Source: Streptomyces sp. TS71-3 (lineage in GTDB: Bacteria > Actinomycetota > Actinomycetes > Streptomycetales > Streptomycetaceae). Taken from it: a stretch of DNA of 64,000 bases. A program made the translations under genes and the position numbers. Every line of letters starts with the position of its first letter. Position 1 is the stretch's first letter. The stretch lies in NCBI RefSeq assembly GCF_018327685.1, contig NZ_BNEL01000001.1, positions 62,001 through 126,000 of the forward strand, read 5' to 3'. Positions 16,575-24,520 of this stretch are shown in pieces. The notes beneath the pieces are model-generated. The model did no database searches. It worked only from the letters and a program-made list of their open reading frames with translations, and was not told the origin of the DNA.

Positions 16575-16589
16575 TGACGCAACGTCAAG
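16575..16589. promoter_or_regulatory. Candidate operator 1 (TGACG dyad)
   Basis: TGACGCAACGTCAAG: inverted TGACG/CGTCA arms with a 3-nt centre, in the divergent promoter region between the small-gene operon and the XRE regulator. A near copy lies at 16724. Confidence 0.45.
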
Positions 16590-16723
16590 TACACGCGGTG
16601 TCGGGCGGCTTCACTGCGCGACACGACGACAGCGAATCAAGGTTCCAGGGCGAGAACCTCTCCATGCAAGACTTCATCAAGAGACTTCGCCGAAAGAGTC
16701 TCGAACTGATGACTTGTCTTTCG

Positions 16724-16737
16724 TGACGAGCGTCAAG
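16724..16737. promoter_or_regulatory. Candidate operator 2 (TGACG dyad)
   Basis: TGACGAGCGTCAAG: same arms and same CAAG flank as the site at 16575, with a 2-nt centre, 72 bp upstream of the regulator's start. Confidence 0.45.
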
Positions 16738-16795
16738 CGTCTTTCATGGTGAAGGCGCAGAGTCCGTCATACTGAGGACAGAGAAGGGGTAGGAC

Positions 16796-17683
16796 ATGGT
16801 CGAGGGACCCACTGGATCGACTGTTCCGCGTCGCCAACTGGGGCGTCACCTACGGGACTTAAGAAACCGAGCACGGTTGACCGTCCGTGCCGCGGCGAAG
16901 AAGTTGGAATGGTCCGAGGCGAAGATGTGGCGCATCGAAACGGGGCAGACCCCGCTGCGGAGCCTCGACGTTGAGGCCATGTGCACGATCTACGGTGCGC
17001 CGCCGGACCTGACGGAGGCACTGACGGCGCTGGCCAAGGAGACCAAGGCCCGTGGCTGGTGGCACGCCTACGGCGACGTGATTCCGGAAGGGTTCGACGT
17101 GTACGTCGGCCTGGAGGAGGCGGCAGAGAGTTTGTCTTCGTACGAGAGCGACATCGTTCCGGGCCTTCTCCAGACCCCGGGATATACGCGTGAGATCATC
17201 CGTACCCACGTTCGGGGAATCGGTGATGAGGATCTTGAAGGGCGCGTGCGTCTACGCATCGATCGGTAGGCCCTCGTCACCCGGGCCACTGATCCGCCGA
17301 TGCTGCGGGTGGTGCTGAGCGAGGTCGTACTGCGCCGACCCATCGGCGGGCATGGAGTGATGCGTGAGCAACTCGCGCACTTGGTCTACGTGTCAGAGCG
17401 GCCGAACATTTCCATTCGCGCCGTTCCCCTCGCTGCTGGTATGCACTCAGGTGTCGTCACTGGACCGTTCATCATCCTGCGTTTCCCCCTCAACGGCGTC
17501 GGTATCGACTCCGAGCCTCCCACCGTCTATGCGGACGGATACACCGGGGGCCTGTACCTCGACAAGCCGAACGAAGTCGAACAATACGAAGCGGCTTTCC
17601 GGGAAATCTGGGAAGCATCGCTCGATGAGCAGGCGTCGCGGCGCTTGATCGCTGAGGTGGCAGGGAGCTATGAACAGGGTTGA
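16796..17683 (+). pseudogene. XRE-family DUF5753 regulator interrupted by an amber codon
   Basis: A 295-codon frame encoding an N-terminal XRE helix-turn-helix (RRQLGRHLRDLRNRARLTVR, AAAKKLEWSEAKMWRIETGQ) and a C-terminal DUF5753 domain (YESDIVPGLLQTPGYTREII, LAHLVYVSERPNISIRAVPL). Reading is broken by TAG at 17267-17269, where related proteins have Gln in RIDRQALVTR; the frame continues unchanged on both sides, so this is one substitution (CAG to TAG). The first part alone gives 157 residues with the HTH and part of DUF5753. It could still act if the stop is suppressed or as a truncated DNA-binding protein. It pairs with the DUF397 gene, as is typical. Confidence 0.88.
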
Positions 17684-17924
17684 TCTACTAGACGCACAGT
17701 GGTTCAAGTCGAGTTACAGCAATGGCAATGGCAACTGCGTCGAGGTGGCGTTCATCAAGTCGAGCTACAGCAACGGCAACGGTGAGTGCGTCGAGGTCGC
17801 GCGCCTCGGCGACGCGGTCGCCATGCGTGACAGCAAGCAGCCGGGACCGGTGCTGACCAGCACTGCCGAAGGGTGGCGAGCCTTCATCGCAGGTGTGGTC
17901 AACGACGAACTCGGCCAGTTGTAA
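17670..17924 (+). CDS. DUF397 protein with internal duplication
   Basis: 84 residues from ATG 17670 (GGGAG upstream), overlapping the end of the regulator frame by 14 bp. DUF397 proteins are small partners of XRE/DUF5753 regulators in Streptomyces development and toxin-like loci. The signature KSSYSNGNG-CVEVA occurs twice in tandem (17-codon period), followed by DAVAMRDSKQPGPVLTSTAE and GWRAFIAGV. Family members usually have only one copy. Confidence 0.9.
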   Translation: MNRVDLLDAQWFKSSYSNGNGNCVEVAFIKSSYSNGNGECVEVARLGDAVAMRDSKQPGPVLTSTAEGWRAFIAGVVNDELGQL

Positions 17925-18121
17925 GCAGTCACCAGAGGAGCAGAGCCAACAACAAGGCGCGTCGTCAGGTCAACTGGTGGCGGCGCCCTTGTCGGACTGC
18001 GACTGAAAGAGCAGAAGGCGCCCCCGGCGCGTCCATGTGCGGGCCGAAGGGGGGCCTCGTCCGGCTTGAGCGGGCGTCCCCAGTGGTTGCAGCGGTTATG
18101 TGCGTTCTCACGGAGTGCGGA

Positions 18122-19447
18122 TCAGGCCGTCGCCTCCGTCGGCCGCTCCTCGGGGACCGGGGCCGGTTGCGGGCGGGTGCCGTGGGACAGGCCGCGCATC
18201 AGGACGGTGTAGCCGAGGGCGGCCACCGTGCCGACTACGGCGCAGGACGCCCAGAGGCTGGCCGTGCCGAGGTGGTCGATCATCAGGCCGGACATCAGCG
18301 GGGCGGCGAGGGAGGCCACCGACCAGGACAGCGTGTACATGCCCTGGTAGCGGCCTCGGGCGTGCAGGGGGGAGAGGCGGACGACCAGGCCGGTCTGGGT
18401 CGGGGCGTTGATGATCTCGGCGAGGGTCCACACGCAGACCGTGAGAGCGAAGACGCCCAGCGAGCCCGCGAAGGCGGTGAGCCCGAAGCCGTAGCCCGCG
18501 AGCAGTGCGGAGGCGATCAGCAGGCGGCGCGGGTCGCGGCGCTCGATGAAGCGGGTCACCGGGAGTTGCACGGCCACGATCAGCAGGCCGTTCACGGCGA
18601 TCGCGATGCCGTAGTCGGCGGGGGAGAGGCCGGCGCGGGTCATGGCGACCGGCAGGGCCACGTAGCCCTGCTGGAAGATCAGGGCGAGGACGAAGGAGAG
18701 CGCGACGACGCTCATGAACCGGCCATCCCGCAGCACGGTCCCGAGGCCGGTTCTCGCCGGCCGGTCCGTTGCGGCGGGGGCTCCGGCCGGCCCGCCGGCC
18801 CCGGCTTCCGACGCGGCACCGCCGGACACCGCGGCCTCGGCGCCGTTCTGGTCCGGGCGGGACTCCGGCAGCTTGACGAAGACGACCACCGCGCATGCCA
18901 GCGTCATGCCCGACTCGATCAGGAACCCGGCGCGGTAGCTGACCTCGGCGACGAATCCCGCGACCATCGACGAGACCGCGAAGCCCAGGTTGATCGCCCA
19001 GTAGTTCAGGGAGAACGCCCGGATGCGGTCCTCGGGGCGCACGATGTCGGCCATCATCGCCTGGACCGCGGGCCGGGACGCGCTGGACCCCGCGCCGACC
19101 AGCAGCGCCACCGCCGCGATGGCCACCGGATCGGTCACGAAGGCGAACAGCGCCACCGCCACCGCGGTCGACGACTGCGCGATCAGCATCGTGGGGCGCC
19201 GGCCCAGGCGGTCCGTCAGCACGCCCGCGCCGATCGACGCCACCACGCCGCCGAGCCCGTAGAGCGCGGCGACCAGGCCCGCGTAGGAAACGGAGAAACC
19301 GCGGCTCGCCGTGAGGTAGATCGCCATGAAGGTGACGACGAAGGCGCCCAGGCGGTTGATCAGGGTGCTGGTCCACAGCCACCAGAAGGCCCCCGGAAGG
19401 CCGGACACGGACTCTCTCGCGGCCCGTCCGATCGTCTTCAGCGGCAT
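18122..19447 (-). CDS. MFS transporter (12-TM, MdtH-like)
   Basis: A 441-residue major facilitator from ATG 19447. The first helices read FWWLWTSTLINRLGAFVVTF, then GLGGVVASIGAGVLTDRLGR with the MFS motif A (GVLTDRLGRRP) between TM2 and TM3. A Gly/Ala-rich cytoplasmic loop (residues 210-235) separates the two six-helix halves. Substrate not predictable. Codons for residues 39-59 form the right copy of the 64-bp repeat; the gene itself is intact. It diverges from gpm. Confidence 0.9.
   Translation of the reverse strand: MPLKTIGRAARESVSGLPGAFWWLWTSTLINRLGAFVVTFMAIYLTASRGFSVSYAGLVAALYGLGGVVASIGAGVLTDRLGRRPTMLIAQSSTAVAVALFAFVTDPVAIAAVALLVGAGSSASRPAVQAMMADIVRPEDRIRAFSLNYWAINLGFAVSSMVAGFVAEVSYRAGFLIESGMTLACAVVVFVKLPESRPDQNGAEAAVSGGAASEAGAGGPAGAPAATDRPARTGLGTVLRDGRFMSVVALSFVLALIFQQGYVALPVAMTRAGLSPADYGIAIAVNGLLIVAVQLPVTRFIERRDPRRLLIASALLAGYGFGLTAFAGSLGVFALTVCVWTLAEIINAPTQTGLVVRLSPLHARGRYQGMYTLSWSVASLAAPLMSGLMIDHLGTASLWASCAVVGTVAALGYTVLMRGLSHGTRPQPAPVPEERPTEATA
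19270..19333. repeat. 64-bp direct repeat, right copy (inside MFS gene)
   Basis: Identical to 9117-9180. This copy is in its natural coding context, so the left copy is the derived one. Confidence 0.95.
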
Positions 19448-19684
19448 GGGTCCCCCGGCGGAGTGCGTTTCGTGCGTCTGGAACGGCCGGCGCGGTCGCG
19501 TGGTGCGTCCCGCGCCGCGGGGGACGGTGGCCCCGCGGCGACTGTAAGTGTCTCCGGCCGCAGACAGACATTACGTTCCGGCCCCTCGCGCCCGCTACTC
19601 GATTGATGTCCCCCCTCCCGCTGACCCCCTCGCGGCGGCCCGTCCACCCAGCGGTCCCCAGAGCCGGCGCACAGGGGGCTCGAC

Positions 19685-19690
19685 TAGGCT
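19685..19690 (+). promoter_or_regulatory. -10 box of a leaderless promoter (gpm)
   Basis: TAGGCT, then CGGGGCC and ATG 19698; 7-nt spacing with no Shine-Dalgarno sequence. Confidence 0.6.
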
Positions 19691-19697
19691 CGGGGCC

Positions 19698-20459
19698 ATG
19701 GCCGACGCACCGTACAAGCTGATTCTGCTCCGCCACGGCGAGAGCGAGTGGAACGCGAAGAACCTGTTCACCGGGTGGGTGGACGTCAACCTGAACGACA
19801 AGGGCGAGAAGGAGGCCGTCCGCGGCGGAGAGCTGCTGCGCGATGCCGGCCTGCTCCCCGACGTCGTGCACACCTCCGTCCAGAAGCGCGCGATCCGCAC
19901 CGCGCAGCTCGCCCTGGAGGCCGCCGACCGGCTCTGGATCCCCGTGCAGCGCTCCTGGCGGCTGAACGAGCGTCACTACGGCGCGCTCCAGGGCAAGGAC
20001 AAGGCGCAGACGCTCGCGGAGTTCGGCGAGGAGCAGTTCATGCTCTGGCGCCGGTCGTACGACACCCCGCCGCCCCCGCTCGCCCAGGACGCGGAGTTCT
20101 CGCAGTTCGACGACCCGCGGTACGCCACGATCCCGCCGGAGCTGCGGCCGCGCACCGAGTGCCTCAAGGACGTCGTCGTCCGCATGCTGCCGTACTGGTA
20201 CGACGCGATCGTCCCGGACCTGCTCGCCGGCCGCACGGTCCTCGTCGCCGCGCACGGCAACAGCCTGCGTGCCCTCGTGAAGCACCTGGACGGCATCTCC
20301 GACGCGGACATCGCCGGGCTGAACATCCCCACCGGGATCCCGCTCTCCTACGAACTCGACGCCGAGTTCCGGCCGGTGAAGGCCGGTGGAACCTATCTCG
20401 ACCCGGAGGCGGCCGCGGCGGCGATCGAGGCGGTCAAGAACCAGGGCCGCAAGAAGTAG
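19698..20459 (+). CDS. gpmA: 2,3-bisphosphoglycerate-dependent phosphoglycerate mutase
   Basis: 253 residues; interconverts 3- and 2-phosphoglycerate in glycolysis and gluconeogenesis. The phosphohistidine motif is [10 protein letters not shown] (His13), with FTGWVDVNL, Glu91 in [15 protein letters not shown] and the second catalytic His186 in [15 protein letters not shown]. Length and motifs match the dPGM family closely. The start is set by the leaderless promoter at 19685. The flank downstream holds dispersed repeats and no gene. Confidence 0.97.
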   Translation: MADAPYKLILLRHGESEWNAKNLFTGWVDVNLNDKGEKEAVRGGELLRDAGLLPDVVHTSVQKRAIRTAQLALEAADRLWIPVQRSWRLNERHYGALQGKDKAQTLAEFGEEQFMLWRRSYDTPPPPLAQDAEFSQFDDPRYATIPPELRPRTECLKDVVVRMLPYWYDAIVPDLLAGRTVLVAAHGNSLRALVKHLDGISDADIAGLNIPTGIPLSYELDAEFRPVKAGGTYLDPEAAAAAIEAVKNQGRKK

Positions 20460-20494
20460 CGCCGCGTGGTGTGGGGGGCAACCCCGTGCCCCGA

Positions 20495-20550
20495 AAGGGG
20501 CGCGGGGCTGTGTCGATATGCGGCTCTGCCGCGTGGGCGCGACCAGCCAC
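20495..20550 (+). repeat. Dispersed intergenic repeat module B, copy 1
   Basis: Begins AAGGGGCGCGGGGCTGTGT and continues through GATATGCGGCTCTGCCGCGT; about 55 bp, nearly identical to 59197-59250. It lies just after gpm. Confidence 0.8.
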
Positions 20551-20552
20551 GA

Positions 20553-20590
20553 CTGGGGGCACCTCCCACGCCCTTCAGGCAGTGGGGGAC
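20553..20590 (+). repeat. 38-bp interspersed repeat, copy 1
   Basis: Begins CTGGGGGCACCTCCCACGCC and ends GGCAGTGGGGGAC. It matches 35 of 38 bases of the copy that splits the quinone-reductase gene at 54364-54401; a weaker copy is at 45452-45487. Confidence 0.75.
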
Positions 20591-20656
20591 GTCAGGTCGC
20601 CACCGGCCCGAAGGGGCGGTCTCTGCCGTATCCGGACCACCGGCCGGTGGGACTTC

Positions 20657-20677
20657 TCGCGCGGTTCCCCGCGCCCC
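20657..20677 (-). repeat. Dispersed repeat module A (GGGGCGCGGGGAACTGCGCG), copy 1
   Basis: One mismatch to the core. Other copies lie near 36006, 36173, 36340, 45394, 45545, 45623, 45699, 55072, 55137, 55259 and 59137. The 20460-20856 gap contains only such repeats and a terminator. Confidence 0.75.
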
Positions 20678-20749
20678 TGACGGGGCGCGACCTGGCCTTC
20701 AGGGGTGCCTCATAAGGGCGCGACCACCCCGCCCGCGTCCCCGAATGGA

Positions 20750-20781
20750 GAAGGGGCCCGCCCTGGTGGGCAGGCCCCTTC
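20750..20781 (-). terminator. Hairpin terminator
   Basis: Outer 9-bp stem GAAGGGGCC / GGCCCCTTC enclosing an inner GCCC-TGGT-GGGC stem. It lies 75 bp after the leftward stop of the Cys-rich gene and can also serve readthrough from gpm. Confidence 0.7.
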
Positions 20782-20856
20782 GGGGTTGGGTGCGCCGCGG
20801 TGACCGCGGTGCGGCGGTGGCCGCGGCGCTGAGTGCGATGGCGGCGCAGGGGTGGC

Positions 20857-21012
20857 TCAGCCGCAACGACCACCGCACTGGCAGGGCGCGCCGGACTGGC
20901 AGCCGCAGCCGCAGCTCGAGCCGCAGCCGCAGGCGCCGAGCAGTGGCAGGTGCCGCGCCGCCTCGGGCGCACGCTCTTCCTGGGGAGCTTCGGGTATCGG
21001 GGATTCGGCCAT
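20857..21012 (-). CDS. Cys-rich miniprotein (metallothionein-like)
   Basis: 51 residues from ATG 21012 with a strong GAGGAGG site. The last 24 residues (GACGCGSSCGCGCQSGAPCQ, then CGGRCG) hold 8 Cys spaced by Gly/Ser, preceded by an acidic Pro/Glu/Ala stretch. This pattern suggests metal or Fe-S binding, but I cannot name a family. It lies between phoU and gpm in the leftward direction, after two phoU-side hairpins. Confidence 0.75.
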   Translation of the reverse strand: MAESPIPEAPQEERAPEAARHLPLLGACGCGSSCGCGCQSGAPCQCGGRCG

Positions 21013-21145
21013 GGGTCCTCCTCGCAGGCGTGGTCTCCGTCCGCCCATTGCAGCCCCGGCGTGTCGGGCGCATCAAGGGCGCACGGAGGCTTGGACCCAC
21101 GGCGCATCGGAGCGCGGACCCGGGCGCACCGGAGCGCGGACGGCC

Positions 21146-21185
21146 CTCGCGGAGCACGGCACCGCCCGGCGCCGTGCTCCGCGAG
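21146..21185 (-). terminator. phoU terminator hairpin 1
   Basis: Perfect 15-bp stem CTCGCGGAGCACGGC / GCCGTGCTCCGCGAG with a 10-nt loop, about 100 bp after the phoU stop. Confidence 0.75.
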
Positions 21186-21188
21186 CCC

Positions 21189-21223
21189 GGACCTTCCGGA
21201 GGCTCAGAGAGTCCGGAAGGTCC
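21189..21223 (-). terminator. phoU terminator hairpin 2
   Basis: Perfect 12-bp stem GGACCTTCCGGA / TCCGGAAGGTCC with an 11-nt loop, directly adjoining the larger hairpin. Confidence 0.6.
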
Positions 21224-21285
21224 GGAAAGTCCGGGATATCGGGATCCTCGGGAGAGCGGCGAACGCCACAGTGGACGCCGCCCCC

Positions 21286-22011
21286 TCAGACCGCCTCGCC
21301 GCTCCCAGCCGGCTTCGCGTCCGCCGGTATGTCGGGCTGGATCTCGGGCTGGATGTCGGGCTGGAGGTCGCTCGCGTGCTCGCCCGTCACCAGGTACACC
21401 ATCCGCTTGGCGACCGAGACGGCGTGGTCGGCGAAGCGCTCGTAGTAGCGGCCGAGCAGGGTGACGTCGACGGCCGTCTCGATGCCGTGCTTCCACCTGT
21501 CGTCCATCAGGTGCTGGAACAGCGCCCGGTGCAGGCTGTCCATCGCGTCGTCGTCCTGCTCCAGCTGGAGCGCCAGGTCGATGTCCTTGCTGACGACGAC
21601 CTCCGCGGCCTTCGCCATCAGCCGCTGCGCGAGCTGGCCCATCTCCAGGATGGTGGCGTGCAGGTCGTAGGGGACCGCACGGTCCGGGAAGCGCAGCCGG
21701 GCGAGCTTGGCGACGTGCTGCGCCAGGTCGCCGGAGCGCTCCAGGTCGGCGCTCATCCGCAGGGAGGTGACCACCACCCGCAGGTCGGTCGCCACCGGCT
21801 GCTGCCGCGCGAGCAGGGCTATGGCCCGCGCCTCCAGGTCGTGCTGGAGGTCGTCGATCTTCTGGTCCGCGGCGATCACGCTCTCCGCGAGTTTCAGGTC
21901 GGCGTCGAGTATGGCCGTGGTGGCGCGTCCGATCGCAGACCCGACTAGACGGGCCATATCGACCAGGGCCTCGCCGATCGAGTCCAGTTCCTCGTGGTAC
22001 GCGTCCCGCAT
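21286..22011 (-). CDS. phoU: Phosphate signalling complex protein PhoU
   Basis: 241 residues from ATG 22011 with GAGAGGGA 6 nt upstream. It comprises two PhoU three-helix repeats: MRDAYHEELDSIGEALVDMA opens the first, with IAADQKIDDLQHDLEARAIA and VVVTSLRMSADLERSGDLAQ; the second contains DVTLLGRYYERFADHAVSVA. PhoU binds metal through the E/D-rich helices and restrains the Pho sensor kinase when phosphate is ample. A short acidic tail has repeats (DLQPDIQPEIQPDI). Divergent from phoR, with a PHO box between. Confidence 0.96.
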   Translation of the reverse strand: MRDAYHEELDSIGEALVDMARLVGSAIGRATTAILDADLKLAESVIAADQKIDDLQHDLEARAIALLARQQPVATDLRVVVTSLRMSADLERSGDLAQHVAKLARLRFPDRAVPYDLHATILEMGQLAQRLMAKAAEVVVSKDIDLALQLEQDDDAMDSLHRALFQHLMDDRWKHGIETAVDVTLLGRYYERFADHAVSVAKRMVYLVTGEHASDLQPDIQPEIQPDIPADAKPAGSGEAV

Positions 22012-22221
22012 GGCTCGTCCCTCTCTGACTCTTTCTCGTCTTCCCAGCAGCTTCCAGTCCTGCTAGGAGCGAACCGGTGCCGATCCGCCTGGGCGGACCT
22101 GGCATGCTGGCCTTATTTGCACGGCTCCACCGCCGTGCCGGCCTGCTGCTCCCCGGAGCCTCCCCGGCCCGGATGAACCCACGCTTCTACGTTCGGCTCC
22201 TGACGCGACCGTTTCCGACAT

Positions 22222-22254
22222 CGCAAATGAATCACCTTTGACCTGAAGGTGAAC
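22222..22254 (-). promoter_or_regulatory. PHO box (three 11-nt direct repeat units)
   Basis: On the minus strand three consecutive 11-nt units, GTTCACCTTCA, GGTCAAAGGTG and ATTCATTTGCG, each with TCA at the same place, match the PhoP direct-repeat logic (GTTCACC core). They lie between divergent phoU and phoR, so autoregulation by PhoP is likely. Confidence 0.65.
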
Positions 22255-22315
22255 TCTGGGCGACGAGTGTTCGAGGTGACAAGATGAAGGCTGTGGTCAG
22301 GGGTAGCGACGCGCA

Positions 22316-22321
22316 TAACCT
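22316..22321 (+). promoter_or_regulatory. -10 box of a leaderless phoR promoter
   Basis: TAACCT, then GGAGCC and ATG 22328. The GGAG could alternatively act as a Shine-Dalgarno sequence if transcription begins further upstream. Confidence 0.45.
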
Positions 22322-22327
22322 GGAGCC

Positions 22328-23671
22328 ATGGACGTGAACGCGGCGGTCGCCGCAGCGACCGCGATCGCCGGAGTGTGTACCGGCGTGATCGCGACGCTGG
22401 CGTTCCGCTGGAGCGAGCGCGACCTGAAGAGACCCACCAGAACCTCCCTGCACACCGACCCCGTGCTGCCCCCGGGCGTGGACACGGTGCTGTCCGTGCT
22501 GCGCTCCTCCGCCGTCGTCCTGGACGAGGCCGACGCCGTCGTCAAGGCCAGCTCCGCCGCATACGCCCTCGGTCTGGTGCGCGGGGGCAAGCTCGCCGTC
22601 GAGCCGATGCTGAAGATGGCCCGGGAGACCCGCAGGGACGGCGAGATACGGCAGATCGAGCTGGACCTGCCCCGCCGCGGCACCGGCCGCGGCGAGGCGC
22701 TCGCCGTCTCGGCCCGCGTGGCACCGCTCGGCTCCCGCCTGGTGCTGCTGCTCGTGGAGGACCTGACCGAGGCGCGCCGCATAGAGGCGGTGCGCCGGGA
22801 CTTCGTGGCCAATGTGAGCCACGAGCTGAAGACGCCGGTCGGCGCGCTGTCGCTGCTCTCCGAGGCGGTCCTCGACGCCTCCGACGACCCCGAGGCCGTC
22901 GAGCGCTTCGCGGGCCGGATGCAGGTCGAGGCGACCCGCCTGACCAGCCTCGTCCAAGAACTCATCGACCTCTCCCGGGTGCAGAACGACGACCCGCTGG
23001 AGGACGCCGAGCCGGTGCGCGTCGACGAGCTGGCCGCCGAGGCCGTCGACCGCTGCCGCCACCAGGCCGGCACCAAGCAGATCACCATGGCCGCTTCGAT
23101 AGGGGGGCCCGAAGGGCCTTCCGCCGAGGGTGGTGGTGGGCGACGGGCGGGCACCGAGGACCTGCACGTCTGGGGCAACCGCGGCCAGCTCGCCGCGGCC
23201 CTCGGCAACCTCGTCGAGAACGCCGTCAACTACAGCCCGTCCCGCACCCGCGTCGGCATCTCCGCACGCCGGGTCTCCGCGCCGGGCGGCGACCTCATCG
23301 AGATCGCCGTCACGGACCAGGGCATCGGCATCTCGGAGAGGGACAAGGAGCGCATCTTCGAGCGCTTCTACCGCGTGGACCCAGCCCGTTCCCGTGCCAC
23401 TGGAGGCACCGGGCTCGGCCTCGCCATCGTCAAACACGTGGCCGCCTCGCACGGCGGGGAGGTCACGGTGTGGAGCACCGAGGGACAGGGCTCCACCTTC
23501 ACCCTGCGGCTGCCGGAGGCGGGCGCGGCCCGCGCTCGCGCGCCCCGGGGGGAGCCCGCCACCGACCGTCCCGGCGACGATGCCGGCATCGTCGACGAGG
23601 GCGGGCAGCCCACCGAGACGACCGTCTCAGCTCCGTTTGAACCCTTCACCGCCCGGGAGGTCCTTCCGTGA
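22328..23671 (+). CDS. phoR: Phosphate sensor histidine kinase PhoR
   Basis: 447 residues. One N-terminal membrane segment (AAVAAATAIAGVCTGVIATL), a PAS-like region (LRSSAVVLDEADAVVKASSA), the dimerisation box FVANVSHELKTPVGAL (His165), the N box NLVENAVNYS, then DQGIGIS and GTGLGLAIVKH. It autophosphorylates and passes phosphate to PhoP under phosphate limitation. A Gly-rich insert (GGPEGPSAEGGGGRR) sits before the ATPase strand LHVWGN. The stop overlaps the phoP GTG by 4 bp. Confidence 0.95.
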   Translation: MDVNAAVAAATAIAGVCTGVIATLAFRWSERDLKRPTRTSLHTDPVLPPGVDTVLSVLRSSAVVLDEADAVVKASSAAYALGLVRGGKLAVEPMLKMARETRRDGEIRQIELDLPRRGTGRGEALAVSARVAPLGSRLVLLLVEDLTEARRIEAVRRDFVANVSHELKTPVGALSLLSEAVLDASDDPEAVERFAGRMQVEATRLTSLVQELIDLSRVQNDDPLEDAEPVRVDELAAEAVDRCRHQAGTKQITMAASIGGPEGPSAEGGGGRRAGTEDLHVWGNRGQLAAALGNLVENAVNYSPSRTRVGISARRVSAPGGDLIEIAVTDQGIGISERDKERIFERFYRVDPARSRATGGTGLGLAIVKHVAASHGGEVTVWSTEGQGSTFTLRLPEAGAARARAPRGEPATDRPGDDAGIVDEGGQPTETTVSAPFEPFTAREVLP

Positions 23672-24348
23672 CCCGAGTGCTCGTCGTCGAGGACGAGGAA
23701 TCGTTCAGCGACGCACTGTCCTACATGCTCCGCAAAGAGGGCTTCGAGGTCGCCGTGTCCACCACGGGCCCCGACGGCCTCGACGAGTTCGAGCGCAACG
23801 GCGCGGACCTCGTCCTGCTCGACCTGATGCTGCCCGGACTGCCCGGCACCGAGGTCTGCCGCCAGCTCCGCAGCCGCTCCAACGTCCCGGTGATCATGGT
23901 CACCGCCAAGGACAGCGAGATCGACAAGGTGGTGGGCCTGGAGATAGGGGCCGACGACTACGTCACCAAGCCCTTCTCGTCCCGCGAGCTGGTCGCCCGC
24001 ATCCGCGCCGTGCTGCGCCGCCGCGGCGAGCCGGAGGAGGTCACCCCGGCCGCCCTGGAGGCGGGCCCGGTCCGCATGGACGTGGACCGCCACGTGGTCA
24101 CCGTCTCGGGGTCCAAGGTCGACCTGCCGCTCAAGGAGTTCGACCTCCTGGAGATGCTGCTGCGCAACGCCGGCAGGGTGCTCACGCGCATGCAGCTCAT
24201 CGACCGCGTCTGGGGCGCCGACTACGTCGGTGACACCAAGACCCTCGACGTGCACGTGAAGCGCCTGCGCGCCAAGATCGAACCGGACCCGGGCGCGCCC
24301 CGCTACCTGGTGACCGTGCGCGGCCTGGGCTACAAGTTCGAGCCCTGA
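23668..24348 (+). CDS. phoP: Phosphate response regulator PhoP
   Basis: 226 residues from GTG 23668, coupled to phoR (GTGA). The receiver domain has VVEDEESF, phosphoacceptor Asp52 in LLDLMLPG, MVTAKD and YVTKPFS; the C-terminal OmpR-type winged helix has PLKEFDLLEMLLRNAGRVLT and TLDVHVKRLRAKIEPDP. It binds PHO boxes to control phosphate scavenging and, in Streptomyces, antibiotic genes. It is followed by a hairpin facing the lipoprotein gene. Confidence 0.97.
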   Translation: MTRVLVVEDEESFSDALSYMLRKEGFEVAVSTTGPDGLDEFERNGADLVLLDLMLPGLPGTEVCRQLRSRSNVPVIMVTAKDSEIDKVVGLEIGADDYVTKPFSSRELVARIRAVLRRRGEPEEVTPAALEAGPVRMDVDRHVVTVSGSKVDLPLKEFDLLEMLLRNAGRVLTRMQLIDRVWGADYVGDTKTLDVHVKRLRAKIEPDPGAPRYLVTVRGLGYKFEP

Positions 24349-24452
24349 GCCGTGGTCCCCAGGCCGTGACGTCCGGCGACAGCGGCACAGGGCCGTCTCC
24401 GGCAGGTGGCGACACGTCCCGGGCCGGCCTCGTTGGACGGTGACACGACCTA

Positions 24453-24474
24453 GGCCCGGCCTCGCGGCCGGGCC
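24453..24474. terminator. Bidirectional hairpin terminator
   Basis: 9-bp stem GGCCCGGCC / GGCCGGGCC with a 4-nt loop, between the convergent phoP and lipoprotein genes. Confidence 0.6.
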
Positions 24475-24520
24475 CGGATCGGCATGCCTGGAGTCAGGCG
24501 CGGGCGTCGGGTTCCGGGCG

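Larger units (their letters stand above)
9117..19333. mobile_element. Putative genomic island bounded by 64-bp direct repeats
   Basis: The block between the repeats contains mostly accessory genes (GNATs, lasso-peptide operon, HhH-GPD gene, small hypothetical operon, XRE/DUF397 pair) with visibly less GC-biased codons than the flanking core genes, and separates the mshA/YbjN region from MFS/gpm. No integrase, excisionase, relaxase or replication gene is recognisable, so mobility is inferred only from repeats and content. The right repeat lies within the MFS coding sequence, so simple excision would delete most of that gene; a conventional integrated element is therefore not the only explanation. 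Confidence 0.5.

Noticed and set aside
9117..19333. Typical tRNA-borne integrative element (AICE)
   Set aside because: No tRNA at either boundary, no integrase, no plasmid replication or transfer gene.
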